Of a stretch of 64,000 nucleotides of DNA, positions 33,615-43,466 are shown in pieces (position 1 is the stretch's first letter; each line of letters opens with the position of its first letter). The translations under genes and the position numbers were made by a program. A model generated the notes under the pieces. The model was given only the letters and a program-made list of their open reading frames with translations. It made no database searches and was not told the DNA's origin. Origin of the DNA: Acidobacteriota bacterium. Lineage in GTDB: Bacteria > Acidobacteriota > Vicinamibacteria > Vicinamibacterales > UBA2999. The DNA lies in NCBI GenBank assembly GCA_020851565.1, contig JADZCN010000006.1:1-64000 (forward strand). The letters are read 5' to 3'.

Positions 33615-34535
33615 CTACTTACCGTTCAGCTCGTCGTAGATGGCCTCCACCGCCGCCTTCAGGCGCGTGGCCTCGTAGCCCGGATACTTGCTCATCCACG
33701 CGGTTTCGGCCGCCGCCTGGTCCACGGTCTTCCCGGCCTTGTGTGCCGCTGCGGTCTGCGTGTAGAGCTCCGCGGTGAACTGCTGGAAGAGCGCCAGGTC
33801 CTTCCATCCCGCCACGGGCTGGTGCCCGCCGATCACGGTTTCAACGTTCTTCACGTTGTCGAGCACCTTCTTCAGTGTCTGCGGCCATTCACGGCCGCTC
33901 CCGCCGTTGCTGCGATCGATGAACGGCGCATCCTTCCACGGGAACATGTCTCCCGCCTGCATCGTGCGAAGCGCCGTGTAGACGACGAAGGTGTCGCCAT
34001 TAGTGTGGCCGGGGCCGAAGTAGTAGAGGTCGATCTGATCCTTGCCCGATCCGAGCGTGAGCCTGTCCTTGTAGGTGCGCTTCGGCAGGAACTGCGCCTT
34101 GTCGCCCTTGAAGGCGTCCATGCGGGCCATGTTCGCCTTCGTGTTCTCGTGGACCACGCTGTCCACGGAGGCGCCGAAGAACTCGTTGCTGCCGGTGTGA
34201 TCACCGTGCGTGTGGGTGTTGATGATGGTGGTGACCGGCTTGTCGGTGACGGTACGGATGCGATCCAGCAGTGCCTGTCCCCAGCCCGCGAGCTTGGTGT
34301 CCACGACCACGACGCCCTTGTCCGTGACGAAGACGCCGGTGTGGCCGCCGGCGAAGGTCTCGGGCGGCACCGGGTTGGCGCCGGTGATGATGTAGAGGTT
34401 GTCCCTGACCTTCTCGATCTTCGTCGCGGCCAGCGCTGCCGCCGATGGCGCCGCGGGCGGCGCCTGGAAGGCGGCGACAGCGATCGAGAGCCCGCCGATG
34501 GTGGCGATCAAGCCGATCGTGAATCCTCGTGTCAT
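33615..34535 (-). CDS. Metallo-beta-lactamase-fold hydrolase, secreted
   Basis: A 306-residue exported MBL-fold protein. Signal peptide at 1-22. Zinc motif THTHGDH near 105-112 (HxHxDH), a further His in GPGHTNGDTFVVY and the Asp in AGDMFPW, and VIGGHQPVAG for the last His. The substrate is unknown; the general fold includes lactonases, glyoxalases and lactamases and gives no support for antibiotic resistance. Start at ATG 34535 is supported by GGGAGG seven bases upstream; the open frame continues further but without a better start. Confidence 0.88.
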   Translation of the reverse strand: MTRGFTIGLIATIGGLSIAVAAFQAPPAAPSAAALAATKIEKVRDNLYIITGANPVPPETFAGGHTGVFVTDKGVVVVDTKLAGWGQALLDRIRTVTDKPVTTIINTHTHGDHTGSNEFFGASVDSVVHENTKANMARMDAFKGDKAQFLPKRTYKDRLTLGSGKDQIDLYYFGPGHTNGDTFVVYTALRTMQAGDMFPWKDAPFIDRSNGGSGREWPQTLKKVLDNVKNVETVIGGHQPVAGWKDLALFQQFTAELYTQTAAAHKAGKTVDQAAAETAWMSKYPGYEATRLKAAVEAIYDELNGK

Positions 34536-34615
34536 GGGCTGCCTCCCGAACACCGTGTGAACGGCCACGCTCCCGGGCATGGCGGCTCCCGATTCTAGCA
34601 GCGCGCGGCCACGCG

Positions 34616-37147
34616 TTAGCGCGATTTCGTCCGGCCCGCGCCCGACCATCTCGGCAGCAGCCGCCACCCCACCGCCAGTACGCCAAGCCCGATGGCGGCG
34701 GATACGTGCGCCCCGGGTGGCCTCGCGATCCTGAACATCCCGGCCATGGCGGGCACGTACAGCATCGCAACCAGGCTGAGCCCGGCGGCGCACCAGACGG
34801 TCCAGAACACAAACGTCCGGGGCACAGCGCTGACGGCCAGCTCCGGCAAGGCCAGTCGCTCCGCAAACATCAGGACCTGGTAGCCGGACAGCAGCACGAC
34901 CAGCGACAGGGCGCGCGCCTGCGCTTCGCCAATCATCGGTGACTGCCACAAGAACATCGCGAAGCATGCCACCGCCAACACCCCACCGGACATCACGGAA
35001 CGCCTCAAGGCCGCACGCGGCAGCAGCGAGGCGGCCGGGCTGCGTGGTGGTCGACTCATGATGTCGGCCGCCGCCGGCTCCGCCTGGAACACCACGGCCG
35101 AGACCGGGTGGACGATGAGTTCCAGCCAGACCAGGTGGATGGGCTGCAGCACGAGAGGCACGCCGGCCAGCGGCGCCGCGATCGCCAGAACGACGATGGG
35201 GAGATGAAACGCGATGAGGTAGAGGAACGCGCGCTGGATGTTCTGGAAGATGTGGCGGCCCTGGCGAACGGTTTCAACGATCGACGCGAAGTTGTCGTCG
35301 AGCAGTACGAGGTCCGCCGTCGCGCGGGCTACGTCGGTGCCGCGCTGGCCCATGGCGATGCCGATGTCGGCGCGGCGCAGGGCGGGAGCGTCGTTCACCC
35401 CATCGCCGGTCATCGCGACGATGGCGCCGGCGGTCTTCAGCCCGTCCACGATGAGGAACTTCTGCTCGGGGGTGATGCGCGCGAAGATCGCGGCCCGTGT
35501 GATGCGCGCGGTGCGTTCCCCCTCGTCCAGCGCAGCCAGCTCGTCCCCGGTGACGATCAGGCTGTCGTCGTGCATGATGCCGGCCGCCTCGGCCACGGCG
35601 TGCGCGGTCAGCGCGTGGTCGCCAGTGATCATCGTGACGCGGATGCCGGCCCGCTGGCAGTCGTCCACCGCCGTGGCCACCTCGGGGCGAAGGGGGTCCT
35701 GGAAGCCCATGAGGCCATAGACGGTGAGGTCGCGCTCGTCCTCGTCTCGGCCCGCGCCGAGCCGGTTGGTAGACCGGCCCGCCAGCGCGAGCACGCGCAG
35801 CCCAACGGCCGCTAGCCGGCCGTTGGCGTCGAGCACGGCCCGGCGCGCGCCTTCGTCCAGGTTGCTGTGTGCGAGGATGCCCTCGACGGCGCCCTTCGCC
35901 ACCACCAGGTAGGTGTCGTCGGTGTCACGCGCCTGCCACACATGCGACATGTGCTTGCCCACCGCATCGAAGTCGTAGTCGCGGATGAGCGCCCAGCGGG
36001 CGTCCAGCTCGTTCGGCGAGACTCCGCGGGCGTCGGCATACGCGCCGATGGCCCGCTCCATCGCGTCGGTTGGATGGCGCTCGCACGCCAGCACCGCGGC
36101 CTCCAGGAATTCGCGCTCCGACAGGTCCGGGACGAGCACGAGGTGCCGGGTCATCCGGAACTCGCCGCGCGTCAGCGTCCCGGTCTTGTCGGTGCAGATC
36201 ACCGTCGTCGATCCGAGCGTTTCCACGCTCGCGAGCCGACGGACGAGCATGCCGTGCGACGCCAGCCGCCACGCGCCCACCGACAGGAACAGGGTGAGGA
36301 CGATCGGGAACTCCTCTGGGATGGCCGCCATCGCCAGGCTGACGGCGCCCAGAAGCGCCCGCGTCCACGGCTCGCCGCGGAAGAGGCTGAGCGCAAAAAG
36401 CGCGCCCGCCACGATCACGGCGACGGTGCCGAGGCGCTTGACCAGGGCAGAGGCCTGCCGCTGCAGCGGGCTGGTCGCTGCAGCCGTCTGCGCCACGAGG
36501 GCCGCGATGCCGCCGTACTCGGTCGCCGGTCCCGTCACGGAGACGAGGCCGAACCCGTGGCCCGAGAGCACCTGCGACCCGGCGAAGAACCGGGCCTCAG
36601 CCGGCGCCTCACCAGGCTCGGATGTCCACTCGCGCTTCGACTGGGGCTCCGATTCGCCCGTCAGAGACGATTCGTCAACCGCCAGGTTCGCCGCCCACCG
36701 GACGACGCCGTCGGCCGCCATCACGTGGCCCTCGCGCAACACCAGTAGATCGCCCGGGACCACTTCCTCGACAGGGACCGACACCACGTGCTGCTGCCGA
36801 ACCACGTCGGCAAAGGGGGCCGCCGCACGAGCGAGCTTGTCGAGGGCGGACCTGGAACGCGCCTCGAGCACGACATCCACACCCAGCACCGGGATGAGGG
36901 CCAGCGACAGCACGACCGCGTCCCGCGTTTCGCCGAGCAGGAAGTAGACCGCGGCAGCCACCGCCAGCATGACGGCCATCGGATCCAACAGGAGACCGAT
37001 GGCCTCCCGGACGCCTGCTAGGCGGCTCCGCTTCACCCATCGGTTCGGTCCCGCCTCAGCGAGCCGGCGGCGCGCCTCGATGGAAGACAGGCCCTCGAGC
37101 CCGGCCGGAATCTCTGTCGTCTCGGTGTCGATGGACACCTCCCTCAC
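34616..37147 (-). CDS. P-type (P2) cation-transporting ATPase
   Basis: An 843-residue membrane ATPase of the calcium/sodium-type P2 group. Visible parts: N-terminal actuator-side segment, TGESEPQSK (actuator loop), IPEEFPIVLTL in M4 (Glu for the Gly of PEGLP), phosphorylation Asp in CTDKTGTLTRG, ATP site near GAVEGIL, MTGDGVNDAPALRRADIGIAMG hinge, and M5-M10 with VWLELIVHPVSAVVFQAEP. The transported ion cannot be fixed from this. Its start overlaps the stop of the upstream sugar-dehydrogenase-like gene (ATGA). Confidence 0.92.
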   Translation of the reverse strand: MREVSIDTETTEIPAGLEGLSSIEARRRLAEAGPNRWVKRSRLAGVREAIGLLLDPMAVMLAVAAAVYFLLGETRDAVVLSLALIPVLGVDVVLEARSRSALDKLARAAAPFADVVRQQHVVSVPVEEVVPGDLLVLREGHVMAADGVVRWAANLAVDESSLTGESEPQSKREWTSEPGEAPAEARFFAGSQVLSGHGFGLVSVTGPATEYGGIAALVAQTAAATSPLQRQASALVKRLGTVAVIVAGALFALSLFRGEPWTRALLGAVSLAMAAIPEEFPIVLTLFLSVGAWRLASHGMLVRRLASVETLGSTTVICTDKTGTLTRGEFRMTRHLVLVPDLSEREFLEAAVLACERHPTDAMERAIGAYADARGVSPNELDARWALIRDYDFDAVGKHMSHVWQARDTDDTYLVVAKGAVEGILAHSNLDEGARRAVLDANGRLAAVGLRVLALAGRSTNRLGAGRDEDERDLTVYGLMGFQDPLRPEVATAVDDCQRAGIRVTMITGDHALTAHAVAEAAGIMHDDSLIVTGDELAALDEGERTARITRAAIFARITPEQKFLIVDGLKTAGAIVAMTGDGVNDAPALRRADIGIAMGQRGTDVARATADLVLLDDNFASIVETVRQGRHIFQNIQRAFLYLIAFHLPIVVLAIAAPLAGVPLVLQPIHLVWLELIVHPVSAVVFQAEPAAADIMSRPPRSPAASLLPRAALRRSVMSGGVLAVACFAMFLWQSPMIGEAQARALSLVVLLSGYQVLMFAERLALPELAVSAVPRTFVFWTVWCAAGLSLVAMLYVPAMAGMFRIARPPGAHVSAAIGLGVLAVGWRLLPRWSGAGRTKSR

Positions 37148-38310
37148 CGCCCGTAGGCGATCCGGTAAATGAAGCCCTTGTTGTCGTCCGATACGTAGAG
37201 TGCGCCATCGGGGCCCGTGATGATCCCTCGCGGACGTCCGGACACTGCGCCGTCCTTCAGCCAGCCCGTGACGAAGTCGTCGCTCGCCACCGGCCGCCCG
37301 TCTTGCATGCGCACGCGGATCACCTGGTAGCCGTTCCTGACCGAGCGGGCCGACGAGCCGTGCAGCGTGACGTACATCGTGCGGTATTCCTCAGGGAAGC
37401 TGGAGCCCGTGTAGAACGTCAGCCCAAGCGGCGTGCTGTGCGCGGGGAGCTCGAGCGCCGGAGGAACCGCACTCGCGGCATCGATGGCGCGGGGCGTGCC
37501 CGCGATCTCGGGTACCCGGCTCTCGACGTTCCGGCCGTAGAAGAACGGGAAGCCGTAGTGCCGGCCGTCCTCGATGAGGTCGATCTCTTCTGGCGGCTGA
37601 TCGTCGCCCAGCTGTTCCTGCCCCGTGTCGGTGGCCCACAGTCTGCCCGTGCGCGGGTCCCAGTCCAGGCCAACCGCGTTGTGCAATCCGGCGGCGAAGG
37701 TGCGGCCGTTGCGGCCGTCGGCATCGAACACCTGGATCGTGGTGCGACGCGCGTCGCCCTCGATGCAGACGTTGCACGACGATCCGATGCCCACGTACAA
37801 GCGGCCGTCTCGACCGAAGAGGATGGAACGCGAGACGTGCACCGCGGGCGTCGACGTCGGAAGCTCGACGAAGTCCTCGGGCTCGCCGACCGGCATGCCG
37901 TTCGCCCATCGCACGCGGACGACAGCCGGTGTCGTGCCGACGTAAAGGTAGCTGTTGCGGAACGCGAGAGTATGCGCGTTGACCAGGCCGCTCAGGACCA
38001 CGCGCGGTTCGGCGCGGCCGTCGTGGTCCGAATCGGACAAGGCCACCACGTCGCCCCGGCGCGCAAGGTGCAGCGTGCCCTCAGGGCTCACCGCCATCAT
38101 CCGCGCCCCCTGCAGGTCCGCGGCGAAGACCGTGATGCTGAAGCCCGGCGGCACGCGCAGATCGTTCAGCGGCGCCAGGGTGAGCGCCGAGGGCGGCGAC
38201 GACGTCCCGACAGGCGCCTGGTCACGTGCGACCGGCGATGCCGCCAGGACGGTGATGACGCCCGCGACGATCAGAACGCCGGCGGTGCGGGGTGCAACGG
38301 GAATAGGCAT
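37144..38310 (-). CDS. PQQ-dependent glucose/sorbosone dehydrogenase-like protein
   Basis: A secreted beta-propeller protein of the soluble glucose dehydrogenase / L-sorbosone dehydrogenase group, 388 residues. Signal peptide about 1-28. Family blocks seen: VPPGFSITVFAADLQGARMM, the HTLAFRNSYLYVGT strand, CNVCIEGD, GLHNAVGLDWDPRTGRLWATDTG, and the final GRPRGIITGPDGALYVSDD. Substrate and cofactor use are not certain. It is followed by the P-type ATPase with an ATGA overlap, an unusual pairing with no clear biochemical link. Confidence 0.87.
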   Translation of the reverse strand: MPIPVAPRTAGVLIVAGVITVLAASPVARDQAPVGTSSPPSALTLAPLNDLRVPPGFSITVFAADLQGARMMAVSPEGTLHLARRGDVVALSDSDHDGRAEPRVVLSGLVNAHTLAFRNSYLYVGTTPAVVRVRWANGMPVGEPEDFVELPTSTPAVHVSRSILFGRDGRLYVGIGSSCNVCIEGDARRTTIQVFDADGRNGRTFAAGLHNAVGLDWDPRTGRLWATDTGQEQLGDDQPPEEIDLIEDGRHYGFPFFYGRNVESRVPEIAGTPRAIDAASAVPPALELPAHSTPLGLTFYTGSSFPEEYRTMYVTLHGSSARSVRNGYQVIRVRMQDGRPVASDDFVTGWLKDGAVSGRPRGIITGPDGALYVSDDNKGFIYRIAYGR

Positions 38311-38354
38311 TCTCGGAGTGTATCCGCAGCCCGGCCGAGCCGTAGAATGCCGCC

Positions 38355-38834
38355 ATGCTCGCCACCGAACTCGCCGCGCTCTTCGCCCGCGACCTCACCC
38401 GCCTCCATCAGGAGATCGAGGCCTTCCCCGATACGCCGACCCTCTGGGCCACGGCCGCCGGCGTGTCGAACTCTGCCGGGACACTGGCCCTGCACCTCGA
38501 AGGTAATCTGCGCGAGTACATTGGCCGCCAGCTCGGTCACATCGAATACCGGCGTGACCGGCCGGCCGAGTTCAGCACCCGCGAGGTGGCCAGGGAGGAA
38601 CTGGCGGCTCGAGCCGAGGCCTTGCGCGAGCAGATCCCGGCGGCGATCGCAAGACTCTCGGACGCGGAGCTGTCGGCAACGTTCCCCGAAGAGGTCCTCG
38701 GTGTCCCGATGAGCAACAGGCAGTTCCTCATCCATCTGAGCGGCCACCTGAACTACCACCTCGGACAGATCGACTACCTGCGGCGAGTGTCGACAGGAAG
38801 CGGCGCCATCCCGCTGGCGGGACTCACGGCGTGA
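38355..38834 (+). CDS. DinB-superfamily protein (DUF1572-like)
   Basis: A 159-residue four-helix protein of the DinB superfamily. Metal-ligand candidates are the His in TLALHLEGNL (near 47) and the pair in LIHLSGHLNYHLGQIDYL near 125-141. Family members include thiol transferases and DNA-damage-induced proteins of unknown action. It begins 44 bases from the divergent dehydrogenase gene. A second, distant DinB protein is at 3234. Confidence 0.82.
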   Translation: MLATELAALFARDLTRLHQEIEAFPDTPTLWATAAGVSNSAGTLALHLEGNLREYIGRQLGHIEYRRDRPAEFSTREVAREELAARAEALREQIPAAIARLSDAELSATFPEEVLGVPMSNRQFLIHLSGHLNYHLGQIDYLRRVSTGSGAIPLAGLTA

Positions 38835-39072
38835 GGGACGCGTGACGGGACAATTGGAGGACGGGGGTTGGCCGCGGTTGAGGGGCTACTGCACGGGCCC
38901 GCACGCGGCCTTTACCCCCCAAGCATCCTCCGCCCGGCTTCAGCCAGTCCGCAAGGGCGCCGGGACCGTAGTTGTCGGTGGGTGCGTCGCCACGAAGGCG
39001 GTCGTCCCGGCCCGCGGCCGTGGCGTCGTGCAGGGGCATGCGGCCATGCTCCGGGCCAGGCCGCGGCCCCGG

Positions 39073-41970
39073 CTACGGCACGTTGACGACGACCTCGCCT
39101 GACGGGGCCGAGAGCCCGCCGCACGCATTCCGCGCACGGACGCGCACGTAGTAGCGGCCTGGCGGCGGTGCAGCCTGAAGGCCTGCGCCGGCTACGGGCC
39201 CGACGAACACGTTGCTGGTTCCTGGGGACGAGCCCGCCTCGAGCACGTAGCCCGCGGCGCCGGGCACGCCGGGCCAACCGAGCGACACGGTGCCTCCGGC
39301 GACCGAGACGCCAATGGGCCCGGGCGCGGCCGGTGTCGGGCAGGCGCCAGGCACGTCCACGACCACTTCGTTCGACGGCGCGCCGGCACCACAGGCGTTG
39401 ACGGCGCGCACGCGCACGAAGTACCTCCCGTTGGGCGCGTCGATGGCCAGGCTCGTGGCCCCACCCGCCAGCGGCAGGGTGGCGAGGTTTGCCAGGCCGG
39501 GAGCGGACCCGGCTTCGATCACGTAGCCGCTGGGCGACCCGGCCGGCGCAAGCCAGGCCAGCGAGACGCGCGCCCCCGACACGTGCGCTTCGAGCGAGCC
39601 CGGCCCCCCCGGCTGCGTGCAGGCGAGCGTGGCCTCACCGCGCGCCATGACCTCGACCTCGGCCAGGCTCGCCACGTTCATGTAGCGCGTGAGGCCCGTC
39701 ACGTTGAGGAACTCGATGCCGACCATGCGCGCGACCACCTCATCGAACGCCACGTCGGTGCCATCGTCACTGATGGGACCGGTGGTGACCGACGCCAGCT
39801 CCTGTCGCCCCTCGTGATCGGCGAAGAGGCGAACGCGGGCGGACTGCACCCGCGTGGTCAGCGTGTCGCTCTGTGGCGGGTTGTACAGTCGCACGGTGCG
39901 GACCCGGATAGGCTGAGCGAACCTGAGCCCCACCCACTGTCCGTTGGGCGACTGCGATGGGTGGCTGCGCCAGAACCACTCGGGACGACCCGTCCGCACG
40001 CGGCGATCCACGAGCCCGTCGGTGTCCTCGAGCGCCGGATCGACCGACGACTGCACGACCTCCGCGCCCGGCGCCAGGTTGGTCCAGCGCGCCTCTTCAT
40101 CGGTGGCCGGCACGGGGATCATCGTGTGGCCCGCGTGGCAGCCCACGCAGCGCACGCGCGCGCCGGTGCGGCCGTAGTTCATGCCGGCGACGTGGGCGGC
40201 GCCCGGCGTGGCGCCGCGGGATCCGCGGCCCGTAAAGGGCACGGCCATCCCGGCGCTGCGCAGCTGTTCGAAGAGCGGCAGGTTCGCGGGCAGCGGGGTG
40301 GGGGCGACCGATCCGTCGGCCCGCACCGGCGCCGTGCCTACCAGGATGGGCCAGTCGAGCCGCTCGAACGAGCCGGGGTTGAGCCGCTGGTGATCCAGGA
40401 AGAAGGCGATGAGCGACGCGCTCCCAATCCCTGGCGCGTTGATGATCGGCACGTCCACCGGCGCGTTGAAGAAGACGTTCAGGGCATCGAAGAGGAACGT
40501 GCCGTCCACGTCATACGGCCCTTCCGCCCGCGGAGGCAGGGCGCTGGCCACCTGGTTCACCACGTCCGGGATGACGGGCGGCACGACCCTCGGCGTGACC
40601 ACGCGCGCCCGAAGCTCGCTCCGGCCTGGCTCGTCGTAGAGCGGCGTCGGGCCGGTGCCATCGCCGTTCACCACATACAGGCCGTAGTCCTGGAAGACAT
40701 CGGGGGCGCCCGACACGATCAGTCGCCCGTCGGGCAGGGCCGCGGGCTCCGCCGCGTAGCTGCCGACGTAGACCCCGAACGACCGGGGTGACTGGCTGAC
40801 GTACTGCTGGTTGAGGTTCGTCGTGATGCCGATCACCGGCACGGGGCGGGTTACTCCCCGGGCGTAGCGCCGCACGCCGCCGAAGCCGGACGCCTCGGTA
40901 CCGTTCTTCATCGGGAAGAAGTTCGCGTAGAGCGTGCCGTCGGGGGCGAACGAGCCGCCGTAGGCGTGGTTGTTGTCCTCCGCCTCGAAGAAGAGCCCCG
41001 ACCCGCCGGCGAACTGGACCATGTCGGATCCATCGGGCGTGATCGAGATGAGGTGCCACGAGTTGCGCTGCAGGTTGTTCGGCCCGCCCGGGATGCCACC
41101 GAGCTCCGTGTCGGTTGACGCCACCAGGCCCAGGTGCCGCCTGAACCCGCCGTTCGGATGCGGCACGGTGGACAGGTCGTTCGACGCGAACCGGTAGTTG
41201 CGCCACCAGCGCGAGTAGACCACGCGGCCGGTGAGCGGATCGACCATCGGCCGATCGGCCCCGTTCTTCTCACCGGTGATGCGGTGCAGCCCGGACCCAT
41301 CGGCATTGACGACGAACAGGTTGGTCGCCCGCGCCCCGCCGTACTGAGCGAAGGCAGGCCACCGCGTGGACGAGAACACGACGCGGCCGTCGGGCAGCCA
41401 TGCCGGATCGGTGTCGTCGTAGGTCGAGAACCGGCTGGCCAGCGATCCGAACTGCGAGAGGTCGATGGTGCGATCGGAGGTGGTGAGCTGGCGCAGGCCA
41501 GTGCCATCCACGTTGATGACGAACAGGCGCCACGCGCCTGGGCCCTCGACCGGCTCGAGCGAGTAGCTGCCCTCCGGCAGGCCTGCAAAGACAATGCGCT
41601 GCCCGTCCCACGACACGTCCGGAGCGTTCACGTCCACGAGGCGGAAGGCGTTGCCGGCAGGCTGGGCACCGTCGATGAGCGTCCGGATCTGGCCGTCGGG
41701 CTCGCGCACGAGCAGTCGGCCGGGAGCCGCCACCTGGAACCGGCTGTAAGCCATCACGCCAGGCAGGCCCCGGGGGACGTTCCAGTACACGGTGCCCCGC
41801 GCGGGAATGGCGCGCGACACGAAGACAATGGATGGAACCGGCGCGACCTGCGCGCTGGTGGTGTGGTCCGCGGGCCAGCACGCGGCCACGGCCGCAGCCA
41901 GGACGGCAGTCAACGCCCATCCCGGGCGGCGAACTCCAATGAGCATGATGGTTTGGAGCCGCTGGAGCAA
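39073..41970 (-). CDS. Secreted PD40/WD-like protein with haem site, discoidin-like and FN3 domains
   Basis: A 965-residue exported protein, perhaps a lipoprotein (AAAVAAC near 31). Residues 45-470 hold TolB/PD40-like propeller repeats (PAWLPDGRVVFSSTRWP, ADGSGLHRITGEKNG). A single c-type haem motif CVGCH follows near 640, next to GRTGARVR. Residues 665-790 resemble a discoidin/F5-8C domain (VRTVRLYNPPQS, VGIEFLNVTGL). Two fibronectin type III domains close the protein (about 795-875 and 880-965). The haem plus propeller layout recalls proteins with the hydrazine-synthase-alpha middle domain, but that is a weak comparison. Function unknown. Confidence 0.75.
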   Translation of the reverse strand: MLQRLQTIMLIGVRRPGWALTAVLAAAVAACWPADHTTSAQVAPVPSIVFVSRAIPARGTVYWNVPRGLPGVMAYSRFQVAAPGRLLVREPDGQIRTLIDGAQPAGNAFRLVDVNAPDVSWDGQRIVFAGLPEGSYSLEPVEGPGAWRLFVINVDGTGLRQLTTSDRTIDLSQFGSLASRFSTYDDTDPAWLPDGRVVFSSTRWPAFAQYGGARATNLFVVNADGSGLHRITGEKNGADRPMVDPLTGRVVYSRWWRNYRFASNDLSTVPHPNGGFRRHLGLVASTDTELGGIPGGPNNLQRNSWHLISITPDGSDMVQFAGGSGLFFEAEDNNHAYGGSFAPDGTLYANFFPMKNGTEASGFGGVRRYARGVTRPVPVIGITTNLNQQYVSQSPRSFGVYVGSYAAEPAALPDGRLIVSGAPDVFQDYGLYVVNGDGTGPTPLYDEPGRSELRARVVTPRVVPPVIPDVVNQVASALPPRAEGPYDVDGTFLFDALNVFFNAPVDVPIINAPGIGSASLIAFFLDHQRLNPGSFERLDWPILVGTAPVRADGSVAPTPLPANLPLFEQLRSAGMAVPFTGRGSRGATPGAAHVAGMNYGRTGARVRCVGCHAGHTMIPVPATDEEARWTNLAPGAEVVQSSVDPALEDTDGLVDRRVRTGRPEWFWRSHPSQSPNGQWVGLRFAQPIRVRTVRLYNPPQSDTLTTRVQSARVRLFADHEGRQELASVTTGPISDDGTDVAFDEVVARMVGIEFLNVTGLTRYMNVASLAEVEVMARGEATLACTQPGGPGSLEAHVSGARVSLAWLAPAGSPSGYVIEAGSAPGLANLATLPLAGGATSLAIDAPNGRYFVRVRAVNACGAGAPSNEVVVDVPGACPTPAAPGPIGVSVAGGTVSLGWPGVPGAAGYVLEAGSSPGTSNVFVGPVAGAGLQAAPPPGRYYVRVRARNACGGLSAPSGEVVVNVP

Positions 41971-42074
41971 GAACCCTGCCGAGCTTCCGCCGCGGCAACT
42001 TACGATTTTCTGGCGTGAATATGTGATCGACGCGAGCGGTTCGCAGGCTGGCCCTTACGTTTTTACTCGGTCGA

Positions 42075-43466
42075 TTACATCTTTGCCGGATGAGCGGCGC
42101 GCCGGTCGGCGCCGGAGGTGAGATAGGCGACGCCGTGGGCCGCGAAGACGAGCAGCACGACGTCCACCGGCAGGCGATAGCGGATGAGCGTCCACGTCAC
42201 CAGGTGGATGGCTGTGTAGACGACCACGAACAGGCCGAGGAGCGATGCGCCGGGGGTGAGCCGTTCCTCCTTGCGGTCCCGCACAGTGCGGATGGCGGCG
42301 ACCAGGCCAAGGGCCATGAACGGCAGGAAGACGCCGAACGAGAGCAGCCTCACCGCGCTGCCCACCCGGCCCGAGTCCTGCGACGGCCAGAAGCGCACGT
42401 ACTCGCGGACGCGGCTCGCCGACAGGCGGAGGAACCGGCCGGGGTCGCGGCCAATCTCCTCGACGGCGCGCCCGAGGAGCGCGCGGTCCATCGCCGCTTC
42501 ATTCAGGTGGCGCAGCTCGTCGGGTATCAGCCTTCCATAGAACTCGCCGTCGAAGATCGGGATGAACTTGCTGCCGTGGACGGGATGGTTGCCCCAATAG
42601 AGCGCGAAGCCCGCGTTCGTGTTGAGCAGGACGAACGTGCCGAACGCCCGATAGTTGCGAATGGTCCACGGCGCCACCAGCAGCACGGCCACCGTCGCGG
42701 TGACGGCCACGCCCGCCAGCGGCCGGCGCACCCGCTCCCACGAAAGCCGGCCACGAGGGCCAGCGGTCACCCACAGGAGCCAGAAGGCCAGGACGGGCGC
42801 GAATACCAGGAACACCTGCCGCAGCAGCCCGGTGAGCCCGATGGCCAGGCCAAGCTCCACCCACCCACGGACGTCCCAGGTTTCGCCCACGCCCGACCGG
42901 CGCGGATCGTCATCGGCCGCGCGCACCCGCGCCGCCAGTCGCGTCGCCGCATCGAGTGTCCACAGGATGCCGACGAAGTAGAACGCCTCGGTGAGCAGGC
43001 CCGCGGCGTAGTAGGCGAAGTAGCCGTAGACCGCGCTGAACAGCGCGGCGAGTACGCCGGCACGCTCCCCGAAGAGGCGGCCGCCCACGCGCCACGCCAG
43101 CCACGGGTGCAGCACGCCGACCACAACCGCCTGGAGCAACCGGGCCGCCACCGGCTGGGCGCCGACGAGGGTGTAGACGGCCGCGAGGTAGAGCGTGTAG
43201 AGGAAGCTCCAGTGCGCGGTGGGCTCTCCAGCGGGCGTCGCCGGCCAGTGCCCTTCGCCAAACGTGAAGCCCCAGCCATCGGCGACGCGCTGACCGAGCG
43301 CGTGATACGAGAGCTGGTCCGCAATCCCGGGCTGCTCGGTGACCTCGTTGCCGAGAACGAGCGCGGCGGCCACGCGCAGGGCCACCGACACCAGGATGAT
43401 GTGCGGCAGCACGCGCGGGTCGGCCCATCGGCCGATGGCGTCCCGGACTACTGCAGCCGCGCGCAC
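42075..43466 (-). CDS. Membrane glycosyltransferase (GT39/ArnT-like)
   Basis: A 463-residue polytopic membrane protein, about ten helices, of the polyprenyl-phosphate-dependent glycosyltransferase type. The first loop after helix 1 holds the usual acidic region (NEVTEQPGIADQLSYHALGQRVADG), and a Trp-Asn-rich periplasmic loop follows (APWTIRNYRAFGTFVLLNTNAG). Such enzymes add sugars in the periplasm from a lipid carrier. The GTG at 43466 gives the normal N-terminus and overlaps the upstream glycosyltransferase gene by 19 bases. Confidence 0.8.
   Translation of the reverse strand: MRAAAVVRDAIGRWADPRVLPHIILVSVALRVAAALVLGNEVTEQPGIADQLSYHALGQRVADGWGFTFGEGHWPATPAGEPTAHWSFLYTLYLAAVYTLVGAQPVAARLLQAVVVGVLHPWLAWRVGGRLFGERAGVLAALFSAVYGYFAYYAAGLLTEAFYFVGILWTLDAATRLAARVRAADDDPRRSGVGETWDVRGWVELGLAIGLTGLLRQVFLVFAPVLAFWLLWVTAGPRGRLSWERVRRPLAGVAVTATVAVLLVAPWTIRNYRAFGTFVLLNTNAGFALYWGNHPVHGSKFIPIFDGEFYGRLIPDELRHLNEAAMDRALLGRAVEEIGRDPGRFLRLSASRVREYVRFWPSQDSGRVGSAVRLLSFGVFLPFMALGLVAAIRTVRDRKEERLTPGASLLGLFVVVYTAIHLVTWTLIRYRLPVDVVLLVFAAHGVAYLTSGADRRAAHPAKM

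Noticed and set aside
33615-34535. Carbapenemase-like resistance gene
   Set aside because: Only the general MBL-fold HxHxDH motif is seen; the fold covers many unrelated hydrolases.
38835-39072. Small gene in the 238-base gap between the DinB gene and the large haem protein
   Set aside because: Open frames exist on both strands but show no start signal or recognisable motif.
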